The position numbers were made by a program, and so were the translations under genes. A DNA stretch of 64,000 nucleotides. It comes from Phreatobacter sp. (GTDB lineage Bacteria; Pseudomonadota; Alphaproteobacteria; Rhizobiales; Phreatobacteraceae). Below are positions 1 through 9,479 of this stretch, piece by piece. Where the stretch lies: contig NZ_JAEULY010000002.1 in assembly GCF_016793595.1 (NCBI RefSeq), positions 62,001 through 126,000 of the forward strand. Reading direction: 5' to 3'. Below the pieces are notes generated by a model. That model ran no database searches, was not told the origin of the DNA, and saw only the letters and a list, made by a program, of their open reading frames with translations. Position 1 is the stretch's first letter. Each line of letters starts with the position of its first letter.

Positions 1-1
1 C

Positions 2-1153
2 GCCGGCGCGCTGATCGCCCAGCAGAACCAGTATTTCAACTCCGACTTCATCACCTTTCACCTGTCGATCTTCATCATGCTGGTGGTGCTGTTCGGCGGG
101 GCGGGCTCGCTCTATGGCCCGTTGCTCGGCTCCGTCGTGCTGGTCTGCCTCGGGGCGCTGCTGGCGCGCTGGAGCTGGATCGAGCATTTCGTCAATGGCG
201 CGCTGCTGCTCTTCGCCCTCTACGTCATGCCGCGCGGCCTCGCGGGCGTCCTGTCCGACCTGAGGAACAGGTTCACGGTGAAGGGGGCGGCCGCGCCCGT
301 GGCGCAGGCGCCGTCGGGGCTGACGCCCTTCACCGTGAGGCGGGGTGGGGACGCGCTCGCCCCGGACAGCGCGCTTCTCACCGTCACCGGCGTCAGCAAG
401 GCCTATGGCGGCGTCAAGCCGGCCCGCGACGTGTCGTTCACGCTGAAGACCGGGCATATCCATGCGCTGATCGGGCCGAACGGCGCCGGCAAGACCACGA
501 TGATCAACATGCTGTCGGGTATCGTTCCGCCGGACGCCGGCGCGATCTCGTTTCGCGGCGAGACCATGATCGGCCGCGGCGTCGACGACATTTGCGAGCG
601 CGGCCTTGGGCGGACCTTCCAGAACCTGCGCCTGTTCAAGGATCTGTCCGTGCTCGACAATGTGCTGCTGGGCCAGCATCGGCGCATGGGCAACGGCTTC
701 TTCTCCTCGCTGCTGGCCCTGCCCAAGGCGAGACGGGAGGAGGCGAAGGCGCTCGCCCATGGCCGCGCGGTGCTGGCTTTCCTCGGGCTCGACGCTCATG
801 CCGACGCGCCCGCCGGCAGTCTTGCCTACGGCCTCCAGCGGCGCGTGGAGCTTGCGCGCGCGCTTGCCACCGAACCCTGGCTGCTGTTGCTCGACGAGCC
901 CGCTGCCGGCCTCAACCCGCGTGAAACCGCCGAACTCGGCGAGCTCCTGAAGCGCATCCGCGACCGGGGCGTGACGATCCTGCTGGTGGAGCACCACATG
1001 GATCTCGTCATGGCCATTTCCGACCACGTGATCGTGCTCGACTACGGCGAGAAGATCGCGGAAGGGTCGCCCGCGCAGGTGCAGGCCGATCCGCGCGTGA
1101 TGGCCGCCTATCTCGGCACCGACGAAGAGGCGATGGACCATGCCGTTGCTTGA
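2..1153 (+). CDS. livG: LivM-LivG fusion (ABC permease plus ATPase), 5' partial
   Basis: This is the end of a branched-chain amino acid type ABC transporter gene that begins before the window; the frame is open from base 2. The first part is the C-terminal transmembrane portion of a LivM permease (for example FHLSIFIMLVVLFGGAGS, and later LLLFALYVMPRGL). An in-frame linker rich in Ala and Pro (about 265-360) leads into a complete LivG ATPase. Walker A GPNGAGKTT lies at about 473-499 and the Walker B run LLLLDEPAAGL near 885-915. The ABC signature reads LAYGLQRR instead of the usual LSYGQQRR. LivG and LivM are normally separate polypeptides, so one chain here carries membrane and nucleotide-binding domains. 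It overlaps livF by 14 bp. The substrate cannot be read from the sequence; the neighbouring aromatic degradation genes make an aromatic acid possible. Confidence 0.9.
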   Translation, partial: AGALIAQQNQYFNSDFITFHLSIFIMLVVLFGGAGSLYGPLLGSVVLVCLGALLARWSWIEHFVNGALLLFALYVMPRGLAGVLSDLRNRFTVKGAAAPVAQAPSGLTPFTVRRGGDALAPDSALLTVTGVSKAYGGVKPARDVSFTLKTGHIHALIGPNGAGKTTMINMLSGIVPPDAGAISFRGETMIGRGVDDICERGLGRTFQNLRLFKDLSVLDNVLLGQHRRMGNGFFSSLLALPKARREEAKALAHGRAVLAFLGLDAHADAPAGSLAYGLQRRVELARALATEPWLLLLDEPAAGLNPRETAELGELLKRIRDRGVTILLVEHHMDLVMAISDHVIVLDYGEKIAEGSPAQVQADPRVMAAYLGTDEEAMDHAVA

Positions 1154-1868
1154 ACTGAGGGATGTCAGCCTCGACTACGGCCCGATCCGTGCCGTCGACC
1201 GCGCCTCGATCAGCGTCGAGCCGGGCGAGGTGGTCGCCATCATCGGCGGCAACGGAGCAGGCAAAAGCACCCTCCTGAAGGGTGTCTCCGGACTGCTGAC
1301 GCCGAGCGAAGGCTCGATCCTGTTCGATGGACAGGACATTTCCAGGCTTCCGCCGCATCAGCGCGTGGCGCGTGGCATCGCCATGAGCCCGGAGGGCCGA
1401 CAGGTCTTTCCCGACCAGACGGTGCACGACAATCTCGTGCTCGGCGCCTATGCACGCGGGCTTTCCGACAAGGCGCTCGCCGCCGCGATCGACGAGCAGT
1501 TCGGTCTGTTTCCGCGCCTCAGGGAGCGGCGCGACCAGCCGGCCGTGACGCTTTCCGGCGGAGAGCAGCAGATGCTCGCCATGGCGCGGGCGCTGATGGC
1601 CTCGCCGCGACTCCTGCTTCTCGACGAGCCTTCGCTGGGTCTCGCCCCGCTGATCGTGCGCGACATCTTCCAGATCATCCGCAGCCTGCGCGAGCGGCAG
1701 ATCACCATCCTGCTCGTCGAGCAGATGGCGACCATGGCGCTGAAGGCGGCCCACCGTGCCTATGTGCTGGAGACGGGCCGCATCACGCTGACCGGGACGG
1801 GCGCCGAGCTCCTGAACGATCCGAAGGTCCGCGCCGCCTATCTCGGCGTGGCGCACGACGCCGCCTGA
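1140..1868 (+). CDS. livF: Branched-chain amino acid type ABC transporter ATPase LivF
   Basis: LivF supplies the second nucleotide-binding subunit of a HAAT-family importer on the cytoplasmic face of the inner membrane. The 242-residue product has Walker A GGNGAGKST near residue 37, the signature LSGGEQQMLAMARALM and Walker B LLLLDEPSLGLAP, and ends with the LivF-type AYLGVAH. Its ATG lies inside the end of the upstream LivM-LivG frame (14 bp overlap), so the two are translationally coupled. The periplasmic binding protein and LivH are not in the window and presumably lie upstream. Confidence 0.95.
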   Translation: MPLLELRDVSLDYGPIRAVDRASISVEPGEVVAIIGGNGAGKSTLLKGVSGLLTPSEGSILFDGQDISRLPPHQRVARGIAMSPEGRQVFPDQTVHDNLVLGAYARGLSDKALAAAIDEQFGLFPRLRERRDQPAVTLSGGEQQMLAMARALMASPRLLLLDEPSLGLAPLIVRDIFQIIRSLRERQITILLVEQMATMALKAAHRAYVLETGRITLTGTGAELLNDPKVRAAYLGVAHDAA

Positions 1869-1912
1869 CGGCCGATACAACCATCCGTTTTTCATCACCG
1901 ATCGAGACTGCC

Positions 1913-3652
1913 ATGACCGCTTCCACTGCCCTCGCAAAAACCGTCGACTGCGACGTGCTGGTGGTGGGTTCGGGCGCGGGCGGTCTTGCCGCGGCTGTTG
2001 CTTCCGCCGCGCGCGGCCTGAAGGTGATCGTCGCGGAGAAGGCCCCTTATGTCGGCGGCACGACCGCCTTGTCCGGCGGCTTCCTCTGGGTGCCGAACAA
2101 CCCGGTATCCCGGCGCGACGGCATCGAAGACACCGTCGATGCGGTGCGCACCTATCTGCGCGGCGAGGCCGGCAACCATTTCAACGCCGAGACGGTCGAG
2201 GCATTCCTGCAGGCCGGTCCCGAAGCGATCGACTTCTTCGACACGAGGACGGCGGTGAAGTTCGAGCCGGCCTCCGCTTTCTCCGACTATCACCCGACCG
2301 CGCCGGGCGGCCGCGACGGTGGACGCTCGATCAAGGCGATGAATTTCCGCGGCGAGGAACTCGGTCCGGAGCTGAAGCGCCTGCGGCCGCCTTTGCCCGA
2401 ACTGACCTTCGTCGGCCTGATGATCGGCTCCGGGCCGGAACTGAAGCACTTCTTCAACGCCACCCGCTCGCTGGAATCGGCCACCTATGTGGCGAAGCGC
2501 CTTGCCTCCCACGCCAAGGATCTCGCCTTCAACGGCCGCGGTATGCTGCTGACCAATGGCAATGCCCTCGCGGCCCGCCTGTTCCGCGCGGCGCTCGACC
2601 TCGGCGTCGAGGTCTGGACGGATGCCCCCGCTGTGCGGCTGACGACGCGGGACGGCGTGGTGACCGGGGCGGTGGTTGGCGCAAAGGGCGGCGACGTGGC
2701 CGTGAACACGGCATGCGGCGTGGTTCTGGCGGCCGGTGGCTTTCCGCAGGACATGGCGCGTCGCCGCGCCATGTTCCCGCATGACCGGGACAATAGCGGC
2801 CATCACTCGCCCGCGCCCGCGGCCAATACCGGCGATGGGCTCCGACTCGGCGAGGAGGCGGGCGCAGCGGTCGAGACCGGCTATCCGAATGCCGCCGCCT
2901 GGGTGCCGGTGTCGCGCGTGCCGCGCCGCGACGGCACTTTCGGCGTCTTTCCGCACTTCATCGACCGGGCGAAACCGGGGCTCATCGCCGTGCTGCCGAG
3001 CGGCCGCCGCTTCGTCAACGAGGCCAATTCCTATCATGACTTCTGTCAGGCCCTGTTCGCGGCCGGAGAGCCGGAGAAGCCGGCGCGCGCCTTCCTGATC
3101 GTCGACCGGCCGTTCCTCAGGCGCTTTGGGCTGGGCTTCGTGAAGCCCTATCCGGTGCCGGTCGGCCCGCAGATCCGCTCGGGCTATCTCAAGACCGGCA
3201 AGACGCTCGACGAGCTCGCGCGGAATGCCGGCATTGACGCGAAGGCGCTGGCGGAGACTGTCGCGGTCTGGAACCGCGATGTCGCGACCGGCGAGGACAA
3301 GACCTTCGGCAAGGGCTCCACGGCCTATAACCGCTTCAACGGCGACCCCGAATTCCAGCCCAATCCCTGCCTCGCGCCGATTGCGACCGGCCCCTTCTAT
3401 GCCGTCGAGGTGGTGGTCGGCGATCTCGGCACCTTTGCCGGGCTGAAGTCGGACGGCGAGGCGCGCGTGCTCGATGCCGCGGGCAAGCCGATTCCCGGCC
3501 TCTATGCCGCCGGCAATGACATGGCGAGCATCATGGGCGGCAACTATCCGGGCGGCGGCATCACACTCGGTCCGGCGCTGACCTTCGGCTACATCGCCGC
3601 CCGCCATATGGCCGGGCGCAAGGCCGGAACAGGAGATGTCGCGGCGGAGTGA
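1913..3652 (+). CDS. FAD-dependent oxidoreductase, 3-ketosteroid dehydrogenase/fumarate reductase flavoprotein family
   Basis: A 579-residue flavoprotein. The N-terminal FAD Rossmann motif VVGSGAGGLAAAVASAA is followed by GGTTALSGGFLWVPNN, and the C-terminal FAD motif is AGNDMASIMGGNYPGGGITLGPALTFGYIAARH. This arrangement is typical of the family containing 3-oxosteroid dehydrogenases, urocanate reductases and fumarate reductase flavoproteins. No signal peptide is seen, so it is probably cytoplasmic. It starts 44 bp after livF and may be co-transcribed with the transporter, which suggests it acts on the imported substrate. Its end converges on the hpa cluster with only 15 bp between. The substrate is unknown. 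Confidence 0.8.
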   Translation: MTASTALAKTVDCDVLVVGSGAGGLAAAVASAARGLKVIVAEKAPYVGGTTALSGGFLWVPNNPVSRRDGIEDTVDAVRTYLRGEAGNHFNAETVEAFLQAGPEAIDFFDTRTAVKFEPASAFSDYHPTAPGGRDGGRSIKAMNFRGEELGPELKRLRPPLPELTFVGLMIGSGPELKHFFNATRSLESATYVAKRLASHAKDLAFNGRGMLLTNGNALAARLFRAALDLGVEVWTDAPAVRLTTRDGVVTGAVVGAKGGDVAVNTACGVVLAAGGFPQDMARRRAMFPHDRDNSGHHSPAPAANTGDGLRLGEEAGAAVETGYPNAAAWVPVSRVPRRDGTFGVFPHFIDRAKPGLIAVLPSGRRFVNEANSYHDFCQALFAAGEPEKPARAFLIVDRPFLRRFGLGFVKPYPVPVGPQIRSGYLKTGKTLDELARNAGIDAKALAETVAVWNRDVATGEDKTFGKGSTAYNRFNGDPEFQPNPCLAPIATGPFYAVEVVVGDLGTFAGLKSDGEARVLDAAGKPIPGLYAAGNDMASIMGGNYPGGGITLGPALTFGYIAARHMAGRKAGTGDVAAE

Positions 3653-3667
3653 TCCGCCGCGTCCGGC

Positions 3668-4471
3668 TCAGGCGAAGTGGCAGCCGACCGTTCCGAACGG
3701 CCCGAAATCGGCCTGGAACGTGTCGCCCTTGCGCGCCTCGACCGGCCGCACGAACGACCCCGATAGCACCACCTGTCCGGGCTCCAGCGCGAGGCCGTTG
3801 CGGTGGAGGCTGCGCACCAGCCAGGCCATGCCGTTGGCCGGATGGTTGAGCACGCCGGCTGCGACGCCGGTCTCCTCGACGGCGGCGTTCTTGGTGAGGA
3901 TCGCCGAGACCCAGCGCAGATCGGCGGCATCCGGCTTGAACGGGCGGCCGCCAACGACGATGCCGGCATTGGCCGCATTGTCGGCGATGGTGTCCGCGAT
4001 CTTGCGCGTCGCCTTTGTCTTCGGATCGACGCGCTCGATCCGCGTGTCGAGGATTTCCAGCGCCGGCACGACGTAGTCGGTCGCGTTCATCACGTCGAAC
4101 AGCGTGCAGTTCGGCCCTTCCAGCCGCGTCTTCATGACGAAGGCGAGCTCGACCTCGATGCGCGTGCCGATGAAGCGGTCGGTCGGGATCTCGCCGCCAT
4201 CGGCGAACAGCATGTCGTCGAGCAGGTAGCCGGAATCCGGCGTGTCGATGTTCAGCGCCTGCTGCATGGCCTTGGAGGTCAGGCCGATCTTGTGGCCGAT
4301 GATCTGTCGGCCGGCCTTCAGCTTGCTGTCGATCCAGGCGCGCTGGATCTTGTAGGCGTCCTCGACCGTGATGCCGGGATGCTGCTGGGTCAGCTGGCGG
4401 ATCTGGACGCGCGTCTTCTCGGCGGTGTCGAGAGCTGCGGCCGCCGCCTTGATGTCCTTCGCGGAGAGCAT
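3668..4471 (-). CDS. hpaH: 2-oxo-hept-3-ene-1,7-dioate hydratase (HpaH)
   Basis: This enzyme adds water to 2-oxohept-3-enedioate late in the homoprotocatechuate meta-cleavage pathway. The 267-residue length fits the 2-keto-4-pentenoate hydratase family. Family segments visible are GHKIGLTSKAMQ and the acidic metal-binding stretch EVELAFVMK, then VVPALEILDTRI and the C-terminal GTVGCHF. It is the last gene of the five-gene hpa cluster, 3 bp downstream of hpaG. MhpD-type hydratases are similar; the HpaH call rests on context as well as sequence. Confidence 0.88.
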   Translation of the reverse strand: MLSAKDIKAAAAALDTAEKTRVQIRQLTQQHPGITVEDAYKIQRAWIDSKLKAGRQIIGHKIGLTSKAMQQALNIDTPDSGYLLDDMLFADGGEIPTDRFIGTRIEVELAFVMKTRLEGPNCTLFDVMNATDYVVPALEILDTRIERVDPKTKATRKIADTIADNAANAGIVVGGRPFKPDAADLRWVSAILTKNAAVEETGVAAGVLNHPANGMAWLVRSLHRNGLALEPGQVVLSGSFVRPVEARKGDTFQADFGPFGTVGCHFA

Positions 4472-4474
4472 GGG

Positions 4475-5338
4475 TCAGGCCTCGTCGATGACGGTGTTGG
4501 TGAGTGTGCCGATGCCTTCCACCGAAACCTCGATCACGTCGCCGGGCTTCAGGAATTTCGGCGGCTCGAAGCGCGCGCCGGCGCCGGTCGGCGTGCCGGT
4601 GACGATGATGTCGCCCGGCACGAGCGTGGTGAAGGTCGAGATGTAGGCGATGAGATAGCGGAACGAGAAGATCATCCGGCTCGTGCGGTCGTCCTGCCGC
4701 GTCTCGCCGTTGACCGTCGTCGTCAGGCGGATATCGGCGATCTGGACCTCGTCCGTAAAGGGCACCAGCCATGGCCCCATCGCGCCGGAGCGGTCGAAAT
4801 TCTTACCCTGGGTGACGTTGAATTTGGCGTGGCGCACCCAGTCGCGGATCGTACCCTCGTTGCACAACGTGACGGCCGCGACATGGTCCAGCGCGTCCTT
4901 CTCGGCAATGTGCCGGCCGGCCTTGCCGATGACGAGCGTCACCTCGCCTTCGTAGTCGAGCTTGTTGGAGGCCTTCGGGCGCACCAGAGGTTGGCGGTGG
5001 CCGGTGAACGAACGGGCAAAGCGCGGGAAGAGGCTGGGGTAGGGCGGGGCATCCTGCCCGTCCTTGTACTCGGCGTTGCGGTCCGGGTAGTTCACGCCGA
5101 CGCAGATGATCTTCTCCGGTTCCGAAACCGGCGGCAGGAAAGTCACGGCGTCCAGCGCATGGTCGGGCGCGTGACGCTGACCCTTCTCGACGAGGCGCTG
5201 GAGCGCGCCATCGGCCACCGCCGCCTTCAGGGACCAGACATCGCCCGCGCGCGCGGAGAGGTCCACGATACCGGCATCGGTGACGAGGCCGAAACGCTCC
5301 TCGCCGTTGATCGAAAAAGTCGCGAGGCGGTGGGTCAT
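4475..5338 (-). CDS. hpaG: Fumarylacetoacetate hydrolase family protein, HpaG-like decarboxylase/isomerase
   Basis: A 287-residue FAH-fold protein starting MTHRLATFSINGEERF. The open frame continues 39 codons further upstream, but that part is Arg-rich and antisense to nothing conserved, so I place the start at 5338. The metal-site segments DYEGEVTLVIGK and GTPTGAGARFEPPKFLKPGD, with the ending GIGTLTN, are typical of the family. In the hpa pathway HpaG decarboxylates 5-carboxymethyl-2-oxo-hex-3-ene-1,7-dioate and isomerises the product. The Escherichia coli enzyme has two fused FAH domains; here only one is present and no second copy is in the window. It lies between hpaD (11 bp) and hpaH. 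Confidence 0.85.
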   Translation of the reverse strand: MTHRLATFSINGEERFGLVTDAGIVDLSARAGDVWSLKAAVADGALQRLVEKGQRHAPDHALDAVTFLPPVSEPEKIICVGVNYPDRNAEYKDGQDAPPYPSLFPRFARSFTGHRQPLVRPKASNKLDYEGEVTLVIGKAGRHIAEKDALDHVAAVTLCNEGTIRDWVRHAKFNVTQGKNFDRSGAMGPWLVPFTDEVQIADIRLTTTVNGETRQDDRTSRMIFSFRYLIAYISTFTTLVPGDIIVTGTPTGAGARFEPPKFLKPGDVIEVSVEGIGTLTNTVIDEA

Positions 5339-5349
5339 GCGCGGTGCTC

Positions 5350-6333
5350 TCAACTCGCGACGATCACATTGGCGACGAAGGCCGGGTCGCGCGTCGGCAG
5401 GCCCGCGAAGGCCGAACCTTCCTCGAACCAGGATCTCGGCGCGGGCGCGCCCCACAGGGTCTGCCGGCGCGGATCGCGCAGCGACCAGCGCAGCGGCTCG
5501 TGATCGGGATCCATGGTCTGGTAGTCCGAGGTGTAGAGTTCGAGACGGTGGCCGTCGGGATCGCGGATGTAGAGGAAGAAGGCGTTCGAGATGCCGTGCC
5601 GGCCGGGGCCGCGTTCCATGTTGGGCAGGTAGCCGGAGGTCGCCATCACGTCGCAGAGGTGGATGATGTCGAGGGCCGTGGGCGTCCAGTAGCAGAAGTG
5701 ATGCAGGCGCGGGCCGGCGCCATTGGTGAAGGCGAGGTCGTGGACATTGCCCTTGCGGTGCATCCAGCCGGCGGCGATGCGCCCGTCCGGTCCGTCTTCC
5801 TCGGCATATTCGGTGAGGCGGAAGCCGAGCGCGGCATAGAAATCGAGGCTCTTCTGCACTTCCGGCGCGAAGACGTTGAAATGATCCAGCCTCTGGGCGC
5901 GGACGCCCTGGTAGTGGGCATAGGTCTGGAGGCTGGACGGGCGCTTCTCCATGCCGGCGACGAATTCGAGCGGCATGCCGAACGGGTCGGCTGCCTGCAG
6001 CGTGCGGCCCTGGAACGGCGCCTCGACGAAGGCGTGAGGCAGGCCTTGTGCCTCGAAGAATGCGGCAGCCTTGTCGAGGTCGGCTTCGTGGCCGACGCGC
6101 AGGCCGATGCGCCGGCAGGAGGCGGCCGGCGCCTTGCGCAGCACCAGCGAATGGTGCTGGCGCTCCTCGACGCCGCGCAGGTAGACCGCGGTCTCATCGG
6201 CGTCGGTGACGCGCAGGCCGACGATCTCCTCGTAGAAGGTGCGGCTGGCGGCAAGATCGGTGGCATCGAGCACGACGTGGCTCGCCCGCACGATGTTGAA
6301 CGGCGGATCGAAAATGTGGGTCGGAACGGGCAT
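5350..6333 (-). CDS. hpaD: 3,4-dihydroxyphenylacetate 2,3-dioxygenase (HpaD), type I extradiol
   Basis: HpaD opens the ring of homoprotocatechuate next to the diol. The 327-residue protein has two vicinal oxygen chelate domains: an N-terminal one with SHVVLDATDLAASRTFYEEIVGL and a catalytic C-terminal one with RLDHFNVFAP. By analogy with the Brevibacterium enzyme, the 2-His-1-carboxylate ligands are probably His151, one of His211/212 (LHHFCYW) and Glu265 (GHRLELYTSD). The C-terminal tail after LELYTSDYQTMDPDHEP matches the homoprotocatechuate-specific clade. It lies 48 bp downstream of hpaE. The iron or manganese preference cannot be told from the sequence. Confidence 0.92.
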   Translation of the reverse strand: MPVPTHIFDPPFNIVRASHVVLDATDLAASRTFYEEIVGLRVTDADETAVYLRGVEERQHHSLVLRKAPAASCRRIGLRVGHEADLDKAAAFFEAQGLPHAFVEAPFQGRTLQAADPFGMPLEFVAGMEKRPSSLQTYAHYQGVRAQRLDHFNVFAPEVQKSLDFYAALGFRLTEYAEEDGPDGRIAAGWMHRKGNVHDLAFTNGAGPRLHHFCYWTPTALDIIHLCDVMATSGYLPNMERGPGRHGISNAFFLYIRDPDGHRLELYTSDYQTMDPDHEPLRWSLRDPRRQTLWGAPAPRSWFEEGSAFAGLPTRDPAFVANVIVAS

Positions 6334-6381
6334 GGCTGTTTCCTCGGAACTGTTCTTCGCTGTTCGTCGGGGGATTGGCTG

Positions 6382-7926
<1,545 letters not shown>

Positions 7927-7927
7927 G

Positions 7928-8314
7928 TCAGGCACTCCTCTTTAATGCGTCGTGAACGGTGTTGCGCTTCCAGTTCGGCTCGTCGATCTCGACGATCTGC
8001 AGCGAGAGCGCGACCGGCGCCGCCGCGAAAGCCGGGTCGAGCGCCCGGGACAGCGCCTCGAAGACATGACCACCCGCGCGCCGCCGGGTTTCGACGTCGC
8101 GGCCGCGCCCCATTTTCAGGGTCGCATCGACGAAGCCGTGGGCGGGGTTTCCGTCGCCGATGGCGACATGGTCGCAGCGATGGGCGCGCACGCGAATGCC
8201 GCCGAGCGGAAACACGCCGGTTTCGGCGGCCGCGACGCGAACCGCCTCGCACAGCGCCGGCCAGTCGACCACGCTGTCGAGATTGGCCGAATATTCAACC
8301 ACGACATGCGGCAT
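7928..8314 (-). CDS. hpaF: 5-carboxymethyl-2-hydroxymuconate delta-isomerase (HpaF)
   Basis: A 128-residue tautomerase-fold isomerase that converts 5-carboxymethyl-2-hydroxymuconate to its 2-oxo isomer. The protein starts MPHVVVEYSANL, giving the catalytic N-terminal proline after Met removal. VDATLKMGRGRDVETRR is typical of the family. It is the first gene of the cluster, and a palindrome lies 37-48 bp before its start codon. The hydroxylase (hpaBC), aldolase (hpaI) and regulator (hpaR) are not in the window. Confidence 0.88.
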   Translation of the reverse strand: MPHVVVEYSANLDSVVDWPALCEAVRVAAAETGVFPLGGIRVRAHRCDHVAIGDGNPAHGFVDATLKMGRGRDVETRRRAGGHVFEALSRALDPAFAAAPVALSLQIVEIDEPNWKRNTVHDALKRSA

Positions 8315-8350
8315 CGCGGCCTCTCCAGAAGTCCCCCGTTGTGGATATCA

Positions 8351-8362
8351 TTAACGTGTTAA
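8351..8362. promoter_or_regulatory. Short palindrome upstream of hpaF, candidate operator
   Basis: TTAAC and GTTAA arms flank a 2-bp centre, within an AT-rich island (about 8345-8370) in GC-rich DNA, 37 bp upstream of the hpaF ATG. The position fits an operator for a MarR- or GntR-type regulator of the hpa cluster. No regulator gene is adjacent, so the binder is unknown. Confidence 0.4.
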
Positions 8363-8370
8363 ATTAAAGA

Positions 8371-8664
8371 GCGCAAGGTGTCCTGGAGTGCCTCCCGAGC
8401 GGTCTGGACGAAGCCCCGTGCCGCGGCGCTGTGGAAAAGTGCGGGCTGCAACGCCGATGGCATTCCGGCGCGACGAGATTTCCCGCGCGGCGAGCGCCCG
8501 GGCTCTCCGCCCGCAATGGCCCGAGCTTGCCGAAGTCAGTTCGGGGAAATCGGCTTGCAAGCCGCTGCCCGGACTCGCTCGCGCCAACCATGCGGGACCT
8601 CGGAGCGCCGGGCTGGTTCCGGGCGAGGCGGCCTGGCAGCCGGAACGGAGCAATTGGCGACGCG
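8371..8664. other. Intergenic stretch without a convincing gene
   Basis: About 300 bp between the hpa promoter region and the tRNA terminator. Several frames on both strands stay open, but their translations are rich in Arg, Ser, Pro and Ala with no recognisable motif, and none has a good ribosome site. I see no hairpin with a T-run and no tRNA or repeat within it. Confidence 0.5.
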
Positions 8665-8706
8665 GAAAACAAAACCCCGGCGAAACCATGGGTTTCGCCG
8701 GGGTTT
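8662..8706 (-). terminator. Intrinsic terminator of tRNA-Val
   Basis: A perfect inverted repeat with 15-bp arms AAACCCCGGCGAAAC (8672-8686) and its complement (8692-8706) has a loop of about 5 bases. It is followed on the minus strand by a T-rich tail, TTTTGTTTTCC. It starts a few bases after the tRNA 3' end. Confidence 0.85.
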
Positions 8707-8709
8707 GAA

Positions 8710-8784
8710 TGGTGGGCACGACTGGGATTGAACCAGTGACCCCCTCGATGTCAACGAGGTGCTCTCCCGCTGAGCTACGCGCCC
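8710..8784 (-). tRNA. tRNA-Val (anticodon GAC)
   Basis: A 75-nt cloverleaf on the minus strand with acceptor arms GGGCGCG and CGTGCCC (one G-U pair). The D arm is GCTC...GAGC, the anticodon arm CCTCG-TTGACAT-CGAGG carries anticodon GAC, and the T arm is ACTGG-TTCAATC-CCAGT. The 3' CCA is encoded. Confidence 0.97.
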
Positions 8785-8861
8785 TTTGCGGCCGGGGCCG
8801 CGAATGCGAGGCGCTCCGTATAGTGGGGAACGCCCTGCCGTGCAAGGGGATGAAATGGCCG

Positions 8862-9227
8862 TCAGGCAGCTTCCTGCAACATCTTGTCGACCTCGTTGAC
8901 GAGGTCGCGCAGATGGAAGGGTTTGGACAGGATCTTGGCGTCCTTGGGTGCCTGCGAGTCGGGCTGGAGCGCGACCGCGGCGAAACCGGTGATGAACATG
9001 ACCTTGATGTCGGGGTCGAGTTCGGTCGCGCGGCGGGCCAGTTCGATCCCGTCCATCTCCGGCATGACGATGTCGGTGAGCAGCAGTTCGAACGGCTCCT
9101 CGCGCAGCCGGTGATAGGCCGACAGGCCGTTGTCGAAATGGGCGACGTCGTAGCCGGCATTCTGCAGCGCCTTCACGAGGAAGCGGCGCATGTCGTTGTC
9201 ATCCTCGGCCAGCAGAATCTTGCCCAT
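8862..9227 (-). CDS. cpdR: Single-domain response regulator CpdR
   Basis: A 121-residue stand-alone receiver domain. The acidic pocket is LLAEDDNDMRR, the phospho-acceptor is Asp52 in LLLTDIVMPEMDG, Thr is in FITGFA and Lys in SKPF. These sequences and the length match Caulobacter and rhizobial CpdR, which when unphosphorylated directs ClpXP to degrade CtrA and other substrates at the cell pole. The frame extends 9 codons upstream, but MGKILLAEDD is the conserved start. The divergent neighbour is N-formylglutamate amidohydrolase, followed further on by hisN, which fits an arrangement I recall from rhizobia. It probably affects the CtrA-box flagellar genes in this window. Confidence 0.9.
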   Translation of the reverse strand: MGKILLAEDDNDMRRFLVKALQNAGYDVAHFDNGLSAYHRLREEPFELLLTDIVMPEMDGIELARRATELDPDIKVMFITGFAAVALQPDSQAPKDAKILSKPFHLRDLVNEVDKMLQEAA

Positions 9228-9479
9228 GCTGAATGCCGTCCTTCGCCTGTCCATCGTCGGGGAGGGGGCGGTTTACAGAACCCGTTCCCGCTTGTGCCCA
9301 TGAAGCCCGAAGATGGTAAATGGCCGGTGAAGATGGCGGTGGAAAGACGCGGGTACCTGGTTCGGCGGACATTGCGCGCGTCCGCCTGCGGCCGCGACCC
9401 CAGCACTGCGGAAGGGATGGCTTCACAGCGGCTGGCGGGCGGTTAGACTGTCCCGGTCGCACACCTTGCCGGACAGCTG

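Noticed and set aside
1895-3607. Long minus-strand open frame opposite the FAD enzyme gene
   Set aside because: The plus-strand frame encodes a clear flavoprotein; this frame is its shadow.
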